A stretch of DNA of 64,000 bases from CAWHQZ01 sp963831645 (GTDB taxonomy: Bacteria > Pseudomonadota > Alphaproteobacteria > Rhizobiales > Aestuariivirgaceae): NCBI GenBank assembly GCA_963831645.1, contig CAWHQZ010000006.1:62001-126000 (forward strand). Reading direction: 5' to 3'. The notes beneath the pieces were generated by a model that worked only from the letters and a program-made list of their open reading frames with translations, was not told where the DNA came from and did not search any database. Position 1 is the stretch's first letter, and every line of letters begins with the position of its first letter. Below, in pieces: positions 38,854 through 47,647 of the stretch. The position numbers and the translations under genes are program-made.

Positions 38854-39056
38854 GGACGTAACTCCTTTCGGTATTTGTTGGTGACGGTCTGGACGACCCA
38901 TCATGATGAGCGTTGTAGCCATCCCCGACTGAACAGGGGGCCAACCGGCTGTTCAGGGCGCGTTCACTTCCCGGATCGCCTGCGATCACGTTGAAATTCA
39001 TGCATTTTCTTGCTGCAGCACCCCCTTGAATGCTGCTTGCTCCTACCTAAGTAAGG

Positions 39057-39147
39057 GCTGCCGGATGCCAAACGATCCGGCGAATCACCGGTCCGGCCAG
39101 CTTGGCGGACCATCACGACTGACACATCGCTTAAGGAGGATGTAGCA
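39057..39147 (+). promoter_or_regulatory. ROSE-type RNA thermometer of hsp20
   Basis: The leader folds into three successive hairpins. The first is gccggat/atccggc; the second is ggtccg-cc/gg-cggacc. The last, acatc/gatgt, encloses tcgcttaaggag, so the whole ribosome site aaggagga is paired. This layout, with a UYGCU-like segment facing the ribosome site, is that of ROSE elements, which melt on heat shock and control small heat-shock genes in rhizobia. Confidence 0.7.
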
Positions 39148-39606
39148 ATGTTTGATCTTACCCCCCTCTATCGTTCCACCATCGGTTTCGACCGGTTTGC
39201 CCAGATGCTCGACGACCTGTCGGGCTTCGAAGCGCCTGCGTATCCGCCCTACAACATCGAGAAGGTCGGCGACGACGACTATCGAATCACTATGGCGGTT
39301 GCCGGTTTTGGGCAGGATGAGCTCAATGTCGAGCTCAACCAGAACACCCTGACGATCTCCGGCCGCAAATCTGCGAAAACCGAGACCAAGGGCGAGTTCC
39401 TGCACCAGGGCATCGCGGCGCGTTCGTTCGAGCGACGGTTCCAGCTCGCCGACCATGTCGAGGTGCGCGGCGCCGAGATTGCCAATGGCCTGCTCCATGT
39501 GACGTTGCGGCGTGAAATCCCGGAGGCGATGAAGCCCCGCACGATCGCCATCAACGTGGCCGGCGGCAAGGAGCCGAAGGTGATTGAAGGCAAAAAGGCG
39601 GCATAA
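39148..39606 (+). CDS. Small heat-shock protein Hsp20/IbpA
   Basis: A 152-residue alpha-crystallin-type chaperone that holds unfolding proteins. The N-terminus FDLTPLYRSTIGFDRFAQML, the core MAVAGFGQDELNVEL and GIAARSFERRFQLADHVEV, and the strand GLLHVTLRREIPEAMKPRTI are typical of class A rhizobial sHsps. Expression is probably heat-controlled at translation by the thermometer immediately upstream. A strong terminator follows. Confidence 0.92.
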   Translation: MFDLTPLYRSTIGFDRFAQMLDDLSGFEAPAYPPYNIEKVGDDDYRITMAVAGFGQDELNVELNQNTLTISGRKSAKTETKGEFLHQGIAARSFERRFQLADHVEVRGAEIANGLLHVTLRREIPEAMKPRTIAINVAGGKEPKVIEGKKAA

Positions 39607-39626
39607 CTGCCGACTTAGCCGATTGA

Positions 39627-39659
39627 GGGGCGCTCCCTTGCGGAGCGCCCTTTTCTTTT
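39627..39659 (+). terminator. Intrinsic terminator after hsp20
   Basis: A near-perfect stem ggggcgctcc/ggagcgcccc-like with a cttgc loop, followed by ttttctttt, 20 bases past the hsp20 stop. Confidence 0.9.
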
Positions 39660-39664
39660 CAGTC

Positions 39665-39741
39665 CGCGTTTTCTTATCGGCGAAAGCCTGCCCTCGGGCA
39701 CTGACCCGAGGGTGATTCCACTTCGCCGGAAAACGCTGTAG
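39665..39741. repeat. Variant RIME-like half element, copy C
   Basis: In inverted orientation this copies the first palindrome of the elements at 2360 and 17169 (ttttcttatcggcga and gtgattccacttcgccgg), but the loop is replaced by an extra small hairpin (ccctcgggc/gacccgaggg). The second palindrome is missing. Confidence 0.6.
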
Positions 39742-39811
39742 GGACCTTGATCGGCTTCGGCGCAAGCCGCAGGGTGGCCGCCTCATGACAAGCCGTCGCA
39801 AGAGCTAGCAG

Positions 39812-40549
39812 GTGGCGGAACCCGATCCGGCTTTCTGGCTGGAACGGCCGAGCCTCGCCGCGCTCGAGATTGCCGCAGCGCTCGGCTATCGCGTCGTGAT
39901 CATCGATATGGAGCCCGGGGTCATCCCGCCGGACGACTGTGATGCCCTCGTCGCGCAGGGCCGCAGCTTGCATCTGCCGGTCATCGTCCGCGTGGCTGCC
40001 TCTGAACGCATCCTGATCCAGCAGGCCCTCGACTACGGGGCGGACGGCGTCATGTTACCGATGGTCCGCGACGCCGATCATGCCGCAACCGTTTCGGAAT
40101 ATGCGAAGTACGCGCCTCTGGGCTGTCGCGGAGTAGGCTCCGGGCGAGCCTTCGGTTATGGAGCCTATCAGGCGGTCGACCGCGATTTTCATCGCGAAGC
40201 CAATGAGCGAACCCGCTGCCATGTCATGATCGAGACGGCGGCAGCCCTCGAACAGGCCGACGCCATCGCAGCACTGCCCGCCGTCGACGGGCTCTTCATC
40301 GGGCCGTCCGATCTGTCGCTGGCGCGGGGACGGGGCGCGTTTCGTTTCACGGTCGAGGATGAGGACGATTTCAGGCGCGTGGCCCAAGCGTGCCGCGTCC
40401 ACGGCAAGACGCTGGGCCTGCCCGCGCCCAACCCGAGAGGCGTGCAGCTGGCCCGGGCCGAAGGAGCCTCCTACGTGACGCTTTCTGACGATCTGAGCGC
40501 ACTGCGCGTCGGCCTGGCGCAGGGTCTGGCGATGTTGCGCGGCAAACCG
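39812..40549 (+). CDS. HpcH/HpaI-type aldolase (class II pyruvate aldolase family)
   Basis: About 246 residues of a TIM-barrel aldolase family that cleaves or joins hydroxy keto acids with pyruvate, Mg-dependent. Visible motifs are YRVVIIDMEPGVIP, YGADGVMLPMVRDADHA, MIETAAALEQAD with the metal-binding Glu and DGLFIGPSDLSLARG. It is paralogous to the protein encoded at 55415-56152. A GTG at 39812 is used; no earlier in-frame start exists. The frame runs without a stop into the methyltransferase. The stop expected of a TGA/ATG overlap lies in another frame, so an indel or a true fusion are both possible. Confidence 0.8.
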
Positions 40550-41383
40550 ATGAGTGAGCCGGATCGAAACCTGATCGATCGCGAGCGCAACGCGTACCGC
40601 CGTGTCTACGACACCGGTGTTTCAGCACTGCTTTCGGAAATCTGGGGCGGCAACCTGCACCTGGGGCTTTTTGCCGATCCGCTCGAACCGCTGGCTGAAG
40701 CACAGCTTCGCCTGAAGGACTACATGGCGAGCGCGGCGGGCTTGCGGCCGGGGCAGAAGGTCCTCGAAGCCGCCTGCGGCGTCGGGTCGACAGCCCTTCA
40801 TCTTGCCCGTTCCCACGGCGTCCGGGTTCATGCCACCAACATCGCCGAGGTCCAGCTTGCCGAGGCGGCTGAACAGGCGGCCGCGGCCGGTCTCTCGGAC
40901 CAGGTGACATTCGCGTTTGCGGACTACCATGATATCGGCGGGCCGGCGAACGAGTACGACTGCTGGTGGTGCCAGGAGGCGCTGCTCTATGCAGCCGACC
41001 GCGACCGCGTATTCTCCGAAGCGGCCCGGGTATTGAAGCCGGAGGGCCGCATGGTTTTCACCGATCTCACTCTTTCGCGCGAGCTTTCGGCGGCCGACCG
41101 CGAGAGCTTCAGCACCGACATCCGGGCTCCGCACCTGTGGGACATGGCGGACTATGACCGCCTCATCGCCAATAGGGGTCTGCGGCTGATCGAGCGACGC
41201 GACTGGAGCTCCCATGTCGCTTCGACGTTCGCCGCCGTCGCCCGAAACCTCGCCGGCGCGCGCGACCGTTTCACGAGCATCGGTGATGACGTCGTCCGCG
41301 GTGTCGAGTTCCGCATCACCCGTCAGCTCGACATGGCCCGCGCCGGTTATCTCGGCTGGTGCTTCTTTGCACTCGAGGTCTAG
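40550..41383 (+). CDS. SAM-dependent class I methyltransferase
   Basis: About 277 residues from the internal ATG at 40550. Rossmann motif I is KVLEAACGVGSTALHLA, motif II-like DYHDIGGPANEYD, and VFSEAARVLKPEGRMVFTDL is the usual post-motif III. The sequence style is that of small-molecule methyltransferases such as sarcosine/dimethylglycine or UbiE-like enzymes; the substrate is unknown. It is in frame with the upstream aldolase. It is followed after 4 bases by the enolase-superfamily gene, so all three are likely cotranscribed. Confidence 0.8.
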   Translation: MSEPDRNLIDRERNAYRRVYDTGVSALLSEIWGGNLHLGLFADPLEPLAEAQLRLKDYMASAAGLRPGQKVLEAACGVGSTALHLARSHGVRVHATNIAEVQLAEAAEQAAAAGLSDQVTFAFADYHDIGGPANEYDCWWCQEALLYAADRDRVFSEAARVLKPEGRMVFTDLTLSRELSAADRESFSTDIRAPHLWDMADYDRLIANRGLRLIERRDWSSHVASTFAAVARNLAGARDRFTSIGDDVVRGVEFRITRQLDMARAGYLGWCFFALEV

Positions 41384-41387
41384 CCCG

Positions 41388-42557
41388 ATGCGCATCACCG
41401 GGATTGAAACCATTCCCCTCCTCTACTCCATGCCCTATCCGCTCACCTACGCCCGGGGCGAATACCGGACCCGGGAAGCCTTGCTGGTCCGCGTGCACAC
41501 GAGCGACCCGTCGATCAGCGGCTGGGGCGAGGCGGCGATGTGGGGCGGGCCACATTCGGTCTCCCAGACGGTGCTGGAGCAGGAGATCGCACCGCTCGTC
41601 ATCGGCGAAGATCCCCGCCGCCCGGAGTATCTGTGGGAAAAAGTCTACCAGTCGACCTATTACCACGGCCGCAAGGGCATTCTCATCGCTTGCCTTTCGG
41701 GCCTCGACATCGCGCTCTGGGACATCGTCGGCAAGTGCGCCGCCCAGCCTCTGTGGCGGCTGTTCGGCGGATTCGCGCAGCCGCTGACCACGTACGCATC
41801 GGCCGGCTACTACCGGCGCGACTACGGTCTCGATGCCTTCGCAGCCGACGTCGAAGCCGCCGCGAGGGCCGGCTACCGCGGCTACAAGATGAAGATCGGC
41901 AACATTCCGCAGGTGGTGCACGGCGGCGTGCTGAGCGATGTGCCGATGCGCCAGACCTTCGAGGACGACCTGGAGCGCATCCGGACGGCGCGCGAAGCGC
42001 TTGGGCCAGCCAACCTCATGGTCGATGCCAACACCTCGCTCAGCTCCCGCGCGGCGATGCGCTATGCCGCAGCCATGGAGCCTTTGAATGTGCGCTGGTT
42101 CGAGGAGCCTACCCAGCCGGAGGACGTCGAGGGCTGCGCCGAGCTTGCCCGCCGCACGCGCATTCCGATCGCCGGCTTCGAGACCGAGACGGGCAAGTAC
42201 CAGTTCGCGCGCCTGATCGATGCTGGAGCGGTGCAGGTCGTGCAGTTCGACGTGCTGCAGGTCGGCGGCTTCACCGAAGCGCGCAAGATCGCGGCTTATG
42301 CCCAGATGCGGCATCTCGCGGTCACGGCCAAAAACTACTCGACCGCCGTTTCAACCGCCGCCACCCTGCAGCTTCTCTATGCCCTGCCCAACGGCGACTA
42401 TTTCGAGTGCGACCAGGACCCCAACGCTTTGCGCGACGAGCTCGCGCGACAGCCCCTCTATCTCCTGGAAGACGGCCTGGCGGTTCCCAGCGACCGCCCC
42501 GGTCTCGGCATCGACATCGACGATGCCGTGCTCGAGCGCTATCGGGCGCGCGCTTAG
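41388..42557 (+). CDS. Mandelate racemase/muconate lactonizing enzyme family dehydratase
   Basis: A 389-residue enolase-superfamily member. Residues near the start cap the active site (PLTYARGEYRTREAL). The barrel holds the KMKIG catalytic lysine, DANTSL, WFEEPTQPED, the metal-binding Glu in ETETGKYQFARL, and FDVLQVGGFTEARKIAAYA. These enzymes abstract the alpha-proton of acid sugars or related carboxylates; most are sugar-acid dehydratases. The closest subgroup and substrate cannot be told by eye. ATG 41388 begins the family N-terminus MRITGIETIPLLYS. It closes the aldolase-methyltransferase unit. Confidence 0.85.
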   Translation: MRITGIETIPLLYSMPYPLTYARGEYRTREALLVRVHTSDPSISGWGEAAMWGGPHSVSQTVLEQEIAPLVIGEDPRRPEYLWEKVYQSTYYHGRKGILIACLSGLDIALWDIVGKCAAQPLWRLFGGFAQPLTTYASAGYYRRDYGLDAFAADVEAAARAGYRGYKMKIGNIPQVVHGGVLSDVPMRQTFEDDLERIRTAREALGPANLMVDANTSLSSRAAMRYAAAMEPLNVRWFEEPTQPEDVEGCAELARRTRIPIAGFETETGKYQFARLIDAGAVQVVQFDVLQVGGFTEARKIAAYAQMRHLAVTAKNYSTAVSTAATLQLLYALPNGDYFECDQDPNALRDELARQPLYLLEDGLAVPSDRPGLGIDIDDAVLERYRARA

Positions 42558-42598
42558 GCTGCCAACCCGTCACCCAGCGAAAGGGCCTATGAAGAATT

Positions 42599-42758
42599 CG
42601 TCATCTCCGCGCCAAGCGGAGATCCAATTGTGAGCCTCAACTCGCTTCAAGAGCAGCCCTGCTATCATCCTCGAACTCATCACGGCCGCGGCAAAGCAGG
42701 CTTCGTTGTTGATGTTGCGTCGCCCTATTGGGTCCCCGCTTGCGCGAGGATGACGACT
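42599..42758. repeat. REP doublet (inverted pair)
   Basis: Two REP-like palindromes face each other: gtcatctccgcgccaagcgg with agatccaat at 42599, and attgggtccccgcttgcgcg with aggatgacg at 42727-42757. About 95 bases lie between them. Similar pairs lie at 55042-55143, 55293-55394 and 57609-57749. Noncoding; the frame of the GMC gene reads into it only because of a frameshift. Confidence 0.7.
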
Positions 42759-42782
42759 TTTCGTCACGCCACCAAAACCGCT

Positions 42783-44382
42783 TCAGGTGTGCTGCAGCAC
42801 GAGATCGGCTCCGCGCTCGCCGATCATGATGACGGGCGCGTTGATATTGCCGCTGACGAGATGCGGCATGATCGAGGCGTCGATCACATGCAGCCCCTCG
42901 AGCCCGTGCACCCGCAGGCTGGGGTCGACCACGGCCAGAGCGTCGACGTCCCATTTTGCATGTGCCGGAGGGATGGAAGATCGTCACGCTGTCCGAGCGC
43001 AGATAGCCTTCCCACTCATCGTCCGTCGTAACCTCCGGTCCCGGCGCGAGCTCGGTCCTGACGTGCTGGGCGAGCGGGGGAGTCCTGAAAATCTCGCGCA
43101 GGATGCGGCAGCCGCGGCGCAACACCTCCACGTCGCGGGGATGCTCGAGCAGTCTCGGTCTGATGATCGGCGGCGCCCGAATGTCTGCATCGGCGATCAT
43201 GAGCTCGCCGCGGCTCAGCGGCCGGTTGACGTTGGGAATTGCGGTCACTACCGGCTCATCGAGCACGATCAGCGCCTCCGGGGTGAGCTTGTAGCCGACC
43301 GGCGTGAAATGCAGCTGGAGATCGGCATCCGGCGCGTCCGGCCCTGATCGCACGAACGCCATCGAAAGCGCTCCGGGCGTCGTGCCGGGCCCGCGGCCGA
43401 ACAGCAGCCATTCGGCGGCATGGCGGGCGCGCCGAACCAGCCCCTGCTCGGAGTTGTAGGTGGGCTGATCGACGCGATAGTTGAGATAGACGCCGACATG
43501 GTCCTGGAGATTGAGCCCGACGCCCGGCAGGTCGTGGCTGACGGGGATGCCGAGTTTCTTGAGAGCTGCCGCCGGCCCGATGCCCGACACCATCAATAGT
43601 TGCGGGGAAGCGACGGCGCCGGCGCTCACGATCACCGAGCGCTCCGCCGCCGCGGCATGGGGCGAGCCGTCGGGCCGCAGATACTCGATACCGGTGGCGC
43701 GGTTTCCGCTCAGCCGGATCCGGGACGCCTGCGCCCTCAGCCTGATCTCGAGATTGGCCCTGGAGCGTACGGGCCTCAGATAGGCGTCCGCCGCGCTGTG
43801 ACGCCAGCCGCGCCACTGCGTGGCCTGAACCGGCCCCACGCCTTCGATCGTCGGGCCGGCGAAATCCGGATTGAAAGGAATGCCGTAGGATTGCGCCGCG
43901 GCGATGAACATGTCCGATAGCGGATGCGATGTGCGGAGGTTGGACACCCGCAGCGGTCCCGACCCTCCCCGGTAGTCGCTTGCCCCGCCTTCGTTCCGTT
44001 CCATGCGGATGAAGTAGGGCAGCACGTCGCGGTAGCTCCAGCCGTGGTTGCCGAGCGCCGCCCAGCTGTCGTAGTCGGACGCCTGCCCGCGCATGAACAC
44101 CATGGAGTTGATGGAGCTCGACCCGCCCAGCACCTTGCCGCGCGGCCACAGGTCGCGGCGGTTCCGGCGCGTGGGATCGGGATCGGTCAGATAGCGCCAG
44201 TCGTAGCGCGGATTGCCGATGCCATAGAGGTCGGTGGCGGCCGGCATCTTGATGATCGGCGACCAGTCGCGGCCGCCCGCCTCGAGCAGCAGCACGCGCC
44301 GTCGCGGATCGGCCGACAGCCGATTGGCGAGTACGCAGCCGGCCGAGCCGGCGCCGACGATGATATGGTCGAAGGTATCCAA
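42783..44382 (-). CDS. GMC-family FAD-dependent oxidoreductase (choline/alcohol dehydrogenase type; one frameshift)
   Basis: A 533-residue flavoenzyme when rejoined. The FAD motif is DHIIVGAGSAGCVLANRLSA, followed by LLLEAGG, KVLGGSSSINSMVFMRG and ASPQLLMVSGIGPAAALKKL. After HPSGTCKMG a one-base insertion near 42953 shifts the frame. The true end reads ALAVVDPSLRVHGLEGLHVI, then the catalytic His/Asn segment PHLVSGNINAPVIMIGERGA and stops at 42783. Such enzymes oxidise alcohols, choline or polyols. It is convergent with the aldolase-dehydratase unit, so it may serve the same catabolic route. Confidence 0.83.
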
Positions 44383-44482
44383 GCCGCCGGCGCCTATAAC
44401 ATTTTTTCGCTCTCACGGCGGGGTTGCCAAATAGCCCCACCGCTAACTATAGTAGGCAATATAACTACATTAGGAGACGGTT

Positions 44483-44728
44483 ATGGAAGAGACCATTTCG
44501 GCGGCGGATGCCAACCGCAGGTTCTCCCGCCTTCTGCGAGGGGTTCGGGAAGGACGCAGCTATGTGGTGACCAGCCACGGAAAGCCCGTCGCACGGCTCA
44601 TTCCCGTTGGCAATCATGAGCATGTGGCAACCGGCGCACGAAGGGCCCTGCTTTCCCGCCTCGAAAAGCAGCCCGTCGTCCATGTAGGACGCTGGACACG
44701 CGACGAGCTCTACGAGGACGACCAGTGA
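44483..44728 (+). CDS. Phd/YefM-type antitoxin
   Basis: An 81-residue antitoxin. The N-terminal DNA-binding fold is typical: TISAADANRRFSRLLRGVRE, then SYVVTSHGKPVARLIPV. The C-terminal tail, GRWTRDELYEDDQ, would wrap the toxin. Its stop overlaps the GTG of the toxin gene, as in standard operons that repress their own transcription. The toxin is truncated, so the pair is probably inactive. Confidence 0.85.
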   Translation: MEETISAADANRRFSRLLRGVREGRSYVVTSHGKPVARLIPVGNHEHVATGARRALLSRLEKQPVVHVGRWTRDELYEDDQ

Positions 44729-44946
44729 GGGTCGCGCTCGATACGAATGTTCTGGCCTATGCGGAAGGCATCAACGGAGCCGAGCGACGTGGCGCCGCTC
44801 TCGATCTTGTCCACAGGCTGCCGCAGGAGGCGACCGTCATCCCGGTGCAAGTTCTCGGCGAGCTTTACAATGTGCTGGTCCGCAAGGCTGGAAAGTCGCG
44901 GAGCGATGCTCGCGAAGGTTTGCTGAACTGGCGCGATACATTTCCC
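44725..44946 (+). pseudogene. PIN-domain toxin (VapC family), truncated by an IS remnant
   Basis: The first 73 residues are a PIN nuclease N-terminus: RVALDTNVLAYAEG with the first catalytic Asp, and VLGELYNVLVRKAGKSR with the catalytic Glu. After WRDTFPV the sequence changes abruptly to the end of an IS630-type element, so the remaining acidic residues are missing. The open frame runs on to 45066 with unrelated residues. The rest of the toxin is not found beyond the IS remnant. Confidence 0.75.
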
Positions 44947-45243
44947 GTTGAGCGTCAGGACGGCAGGTGCTCGGGATGCAACGAGCACCTCGATGCTGCG
45001 GGCGACGCCGGGTTGTCGGCGAATGAAGCCTGCGCGTTCGAGGGTGAGAATCATCTGGTGGACTGAAGGCGGGGTGACGCGGAAATAGCGCTGGATGTCG
45101 GCTTCGGCGGGCGGCCGGCGATGGACGCGCGTGTAAGCGTCGATGAAGGCCAGATACTGGCCCTGCTTGGGCGTGAAGCTGCCGGGCGACTCAGTCCAGA
45201 CATTCGATTCAGCTGTCGATCTGTGCCTCGGGCCTCGAACCAC
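44946..45243 (-). CDS. IS630-associated winged-helix DNA-binding protein
   Basis: About 98 residues starting near GTG 45243, with FTPKQGQYLAFIDAYTRVHR, then EADIQRYFRVTPPSVHQMIL and GFIRRQPGVARSIEVLV. This is the LexA/MarR-like winged-helix protein often found beside IS630 transposases. The annotated frame continues into the antisense of the toxin gene because the element's end is fused there. It probably controls nothing now. Confidence 0.55.
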
Positions 45244-45256
45244 GAGGAGGCTGCAG

Positions 45257-46050
45257 ATGAATGTACGCTATCGGGTCGAGCTGACCCAATCCGAGCGCAA
45301 TGAACTTGACGGCGCTGTCTGAGCGGCGGCAAGCAGGCGGCGCGCAAGCTCAAGCGGGCGCAGATCCTGCTGGCGGCCGACGCCGGGGGCGGCAGCGACG
45401 AAGAGATCGCCCAGTGCGTCGGCGGTCGGCGGCTCGACGGTGTATCGGACCAAGCGGCGGTTCGTCGAAGGCAATCTGGAACGGGCGCTGAGCGAGGAGC
45501 CGCGACCCGGCGCGGAGCGCAAGCTCACCGGCAAGCAGGAAGCCCTGCTGGTGGCGACCGCCTGCTCCAACCCGCCGGCGGGCCGCGCGCGCTGGACGCT
45601 GGAGCTGCTGGCCGACGAGATGGTCAAGCTGACCGAGCACGACGAGCCTGTCGCGCGAGACGGTGCGCCGACGGCTGGCCGAAAACGATCTCAAGCCGTG
45701 GCGCAGGAAGATGTGGTGCATTCCCGCAGGTCGACGCCGAGTACGTCGCCCGCATGGAGGATGTGCTCGACCTCTATGCCGAGGCGCCCGACCCGCAAGC
45801 GGCCGGTGGTCTGCTTCGACGAGAGCCCGATCCAGCTCATCGGCGAGGTGCGCCAGCCGATCCCGGCCGAGCCCGGGCAGATCGAGCGCTACGACTGCGA
45901 GTACCGCCGCAACGGCACCGTCGAATCTGTTCGTCGTCCTCGACGGAACCGCCCCTGGCGCAAGGTGAAGGTCACCGAGCGGCGCGCCGCAGAAGACTTC
46001 GCCCAATGCATGCGCGAACTCGTCGATGTGCATTATCCCGACGCCGAGCG
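45257..46050 (+). pseudogene. IS630-family transposase, frameshifted and 3' truncated
   Basis: Across three frames the parts read NVRYRVELTQSERNEL, GGKQAARKLKRAQILLAAD, TVYRTKRRFVEGNLERALSE, TVRRRLAENDLKPWRRKMW, RPVVCFDESPIQLIGEVRQP with the first catalytic Asp, and AEDFAQCMRELVDVHYPDAE. The helix-turn-helix and the first part of the DDE domain are therefore present. The third catalytic residue and the end are lost at 46050. Several one-base frameshifts disrupt it. Confidence 0.8.
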
Positions 46051-46055
46051 CCTAA

Positions 46056-47048
46056 CTAATTTGGCTCGGCGAAAACCGATTTCCAATCGTTTTTCATGCC
46101 TACCACGAGCCAGCCGCGTGCCGGGGCCTCGTCAAGTCCGCGGACCAGCTTGCCGACCGACGATTTACGATCGTAGGCGAATTCCCGTTCGGCATCGTCG
46201 TGGTGAATGATCGCTCCAAGGCGAGCACCGGACCCCGCGGTCGTCCATTCCAACATCTGGAAATCGCCATCGGAGTTACCAAAGGCCGCAATCGGTCGGC
46301 GACCAATGTGGTCTTGAATGCCGATCGGCTTGCCTTCCTTGTCATCGACAAAATCAACTTCGGGGAGCTTGACGAGAACGGGCTTGCCGTCGCGCACCTC
46401 GTATTTCTGCTTGCCTGAGCTGCCGACGACTTGTTCGGGCGGGATGCCGTACGCCTTATCCGCAAAGGTCCGCAGGAACTCGATCCCCCCGCCCGAGACG
46501 ATGAAAGTCTTGAAACCGTTGCCGCGCAGATAGGCGAGCAGCTCGACCATCGGCTGATATGTCAATGTGTCATAGGGTCGGGCCAATTTCGGATGCTTGG
46601 CGGTTGCGAACCAGTCTTTCACGATCTTCTCGAACTCGTCGGTGGTTATGCCGGAATGGGCAACCGCCACAATCTTGAGCAATGCGTGCTCGTCGGCGAG
46701 CACGGCTTTGACATCGCCCTTCAGCAGCGAGGCGAATGGCTCCTCAGTGTTCCATTCCGGGTGCTCGGGAGCCATGGCCTTCACACGATCGAGAGCGAAC
46801 AGAACCTGGAAGTAGAGCGGTTGCTCGGCCCACAAGGTGCCGTCGTTGTCGAACACCGCAATGCGCTCCGCCGGTGGAACGAAAGCAGGATCGCCTTCTT
46901 TCGTGACCTTGGAGACAAAGCCGAGGATGGCTTGTTTGTTCGCGCCGTCGTTCCACGACGGCAGAGGATCGGCGGCCCGAACAGCATGAGCAGAAAGGAC
47001 AAGCAAGAATGCAGCTGCAAGAAAAGAACGCCTGTGCATCATGTTCAT
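46056..47048 (-). CDS. Exported HAD-superfamily phosphatase
   Basis: A 330-residue protein with signal peptide (RRSFLAAAFLLVLSAHAVRA) and HAD motifs: IAVFDNDGTLWAEQPLYFQ (DxD nucleophile pair), FIVSGGGIEFLRTFAD, and GNSDGDFQML with the metal-binding Asp. This subgroup of periplasmic HAD phosphatases hydrolyses small phosphate esters; the substrate is unknown. It directly abuts the IS remnant, which may have removed its downstream neighbour. Confidence 0.85.
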   Translation of the reverse strand: MNMMHRRSFLAAAFLLVLSAHAVRAADPLPSWNDGANKQAILGFVSKVTKEGDPAFVPPAERIAVFDNDGTLWAEQPLYFQVLFALDRVKAMAPEHPEWNTEEPFASLLKGDVKAVLADEHALLKIVAVAHSGITTDEFEKIVKDWFATAKHPKLARPYDTLTYQPMVELLAYLRGNGFKTFIVSGGGIEFLRTFADKAYGIPPEQVVGSSGKQKYEVRDGKPVLVKLPEVDFVDDKEGKPIGIQDHIGRRPIAAFGNSDGDFQMLEWTTAGSGARLGAIIHHDDAEREFAYDRKSSVGKLVRGLDEAPARGWLVVGMKNDWKSVFAEPN

Positions 47049-47060
47049 GGGTCACTGCCT

Positions 47061-47620
47061 CTAGGTGCTGCTACGCCACTGAACTCCGTTTTGCAACGCC
47101 TCAAGCTCGCCCCGCCGCATGTACCAGATTGGCGAGGTCCAGGAGTGTTCCTGAATGGATGCCGGCAGATCGTCCCGTGACGCAACACCCTCGGCGTCAT
47201 ACGTGGACCCGCGCAGTCTCGGTATCTGCAGCGTGCGCACATAGCAGAAGGCGGACGCCGATGCATCGAAGTCGGGATCTTGGGACCACCGGCGGAAATC
47301 TTTGTAGATGACCATCTTGACGTCGACCGCGTTTCCGGCCGGTTCGACCTTGCCCGACGCATCGGGCTTCCGGTCATCCGAGAGGGCAACCTCGTAAATC
47401 TTCTCCTGCACCGCGCCGTCTTGAGCGATCCCTTGACGACGTGGATGCGATTGAGTTTGACCCCGGTTGCTTCCTCCATCGCCATGATGACGAAACCCGG
47501 CGACTGGATGTCGGCGCTCGGCTTCAGGTCTCTACCCATGGGAACGCCGTTGGCATATGCGCTCTTGACCCAGTCCGACGCACCGGGCGCATCGGCGCCG
47601 AAGCCGCCTAAGAACAGCAC
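47061..47620 (-). pseudogene. DUF3604 family protein, C-terminal fragment
   Basis: Two frames joined near 47415 give about 187 residues: the region KSAYANGVPMGRDLKPSADI, then VKLNRIHVVKGSL, the shift, and EKIYEVALSDDRKPDASGKV, SAFCYVRTLQIPRLRGSTYD and EHSWTSPIWYMRRGE. This is the C-terminus of DUF3604, whose full proteins exceed 600 residues and are usually exported. The 5' part is missing from about 47620, where a sensor kinase fragment begins on the other strand. The signature fits, but function is unknown. Confidence 0.7.
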
Positions 47621-47647
47621 TCTTAGTTCGCGGCCCGTCCGTAGACA

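Larger units (their letters stand above)
44946..46053. mobile_element. IS630-family insertion sequence remnant
   Basis: The element interrupts a PIN toxin gene at about 44946. It carries a divergent small winged-helix gene and a frameshifted DDE transposase whose 3' third is absent, with foreign sequence (the HAD gene end) from 46054. One end is therefore deleted. I could not identify terminal inverted repeats. Confidence 0.7.
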
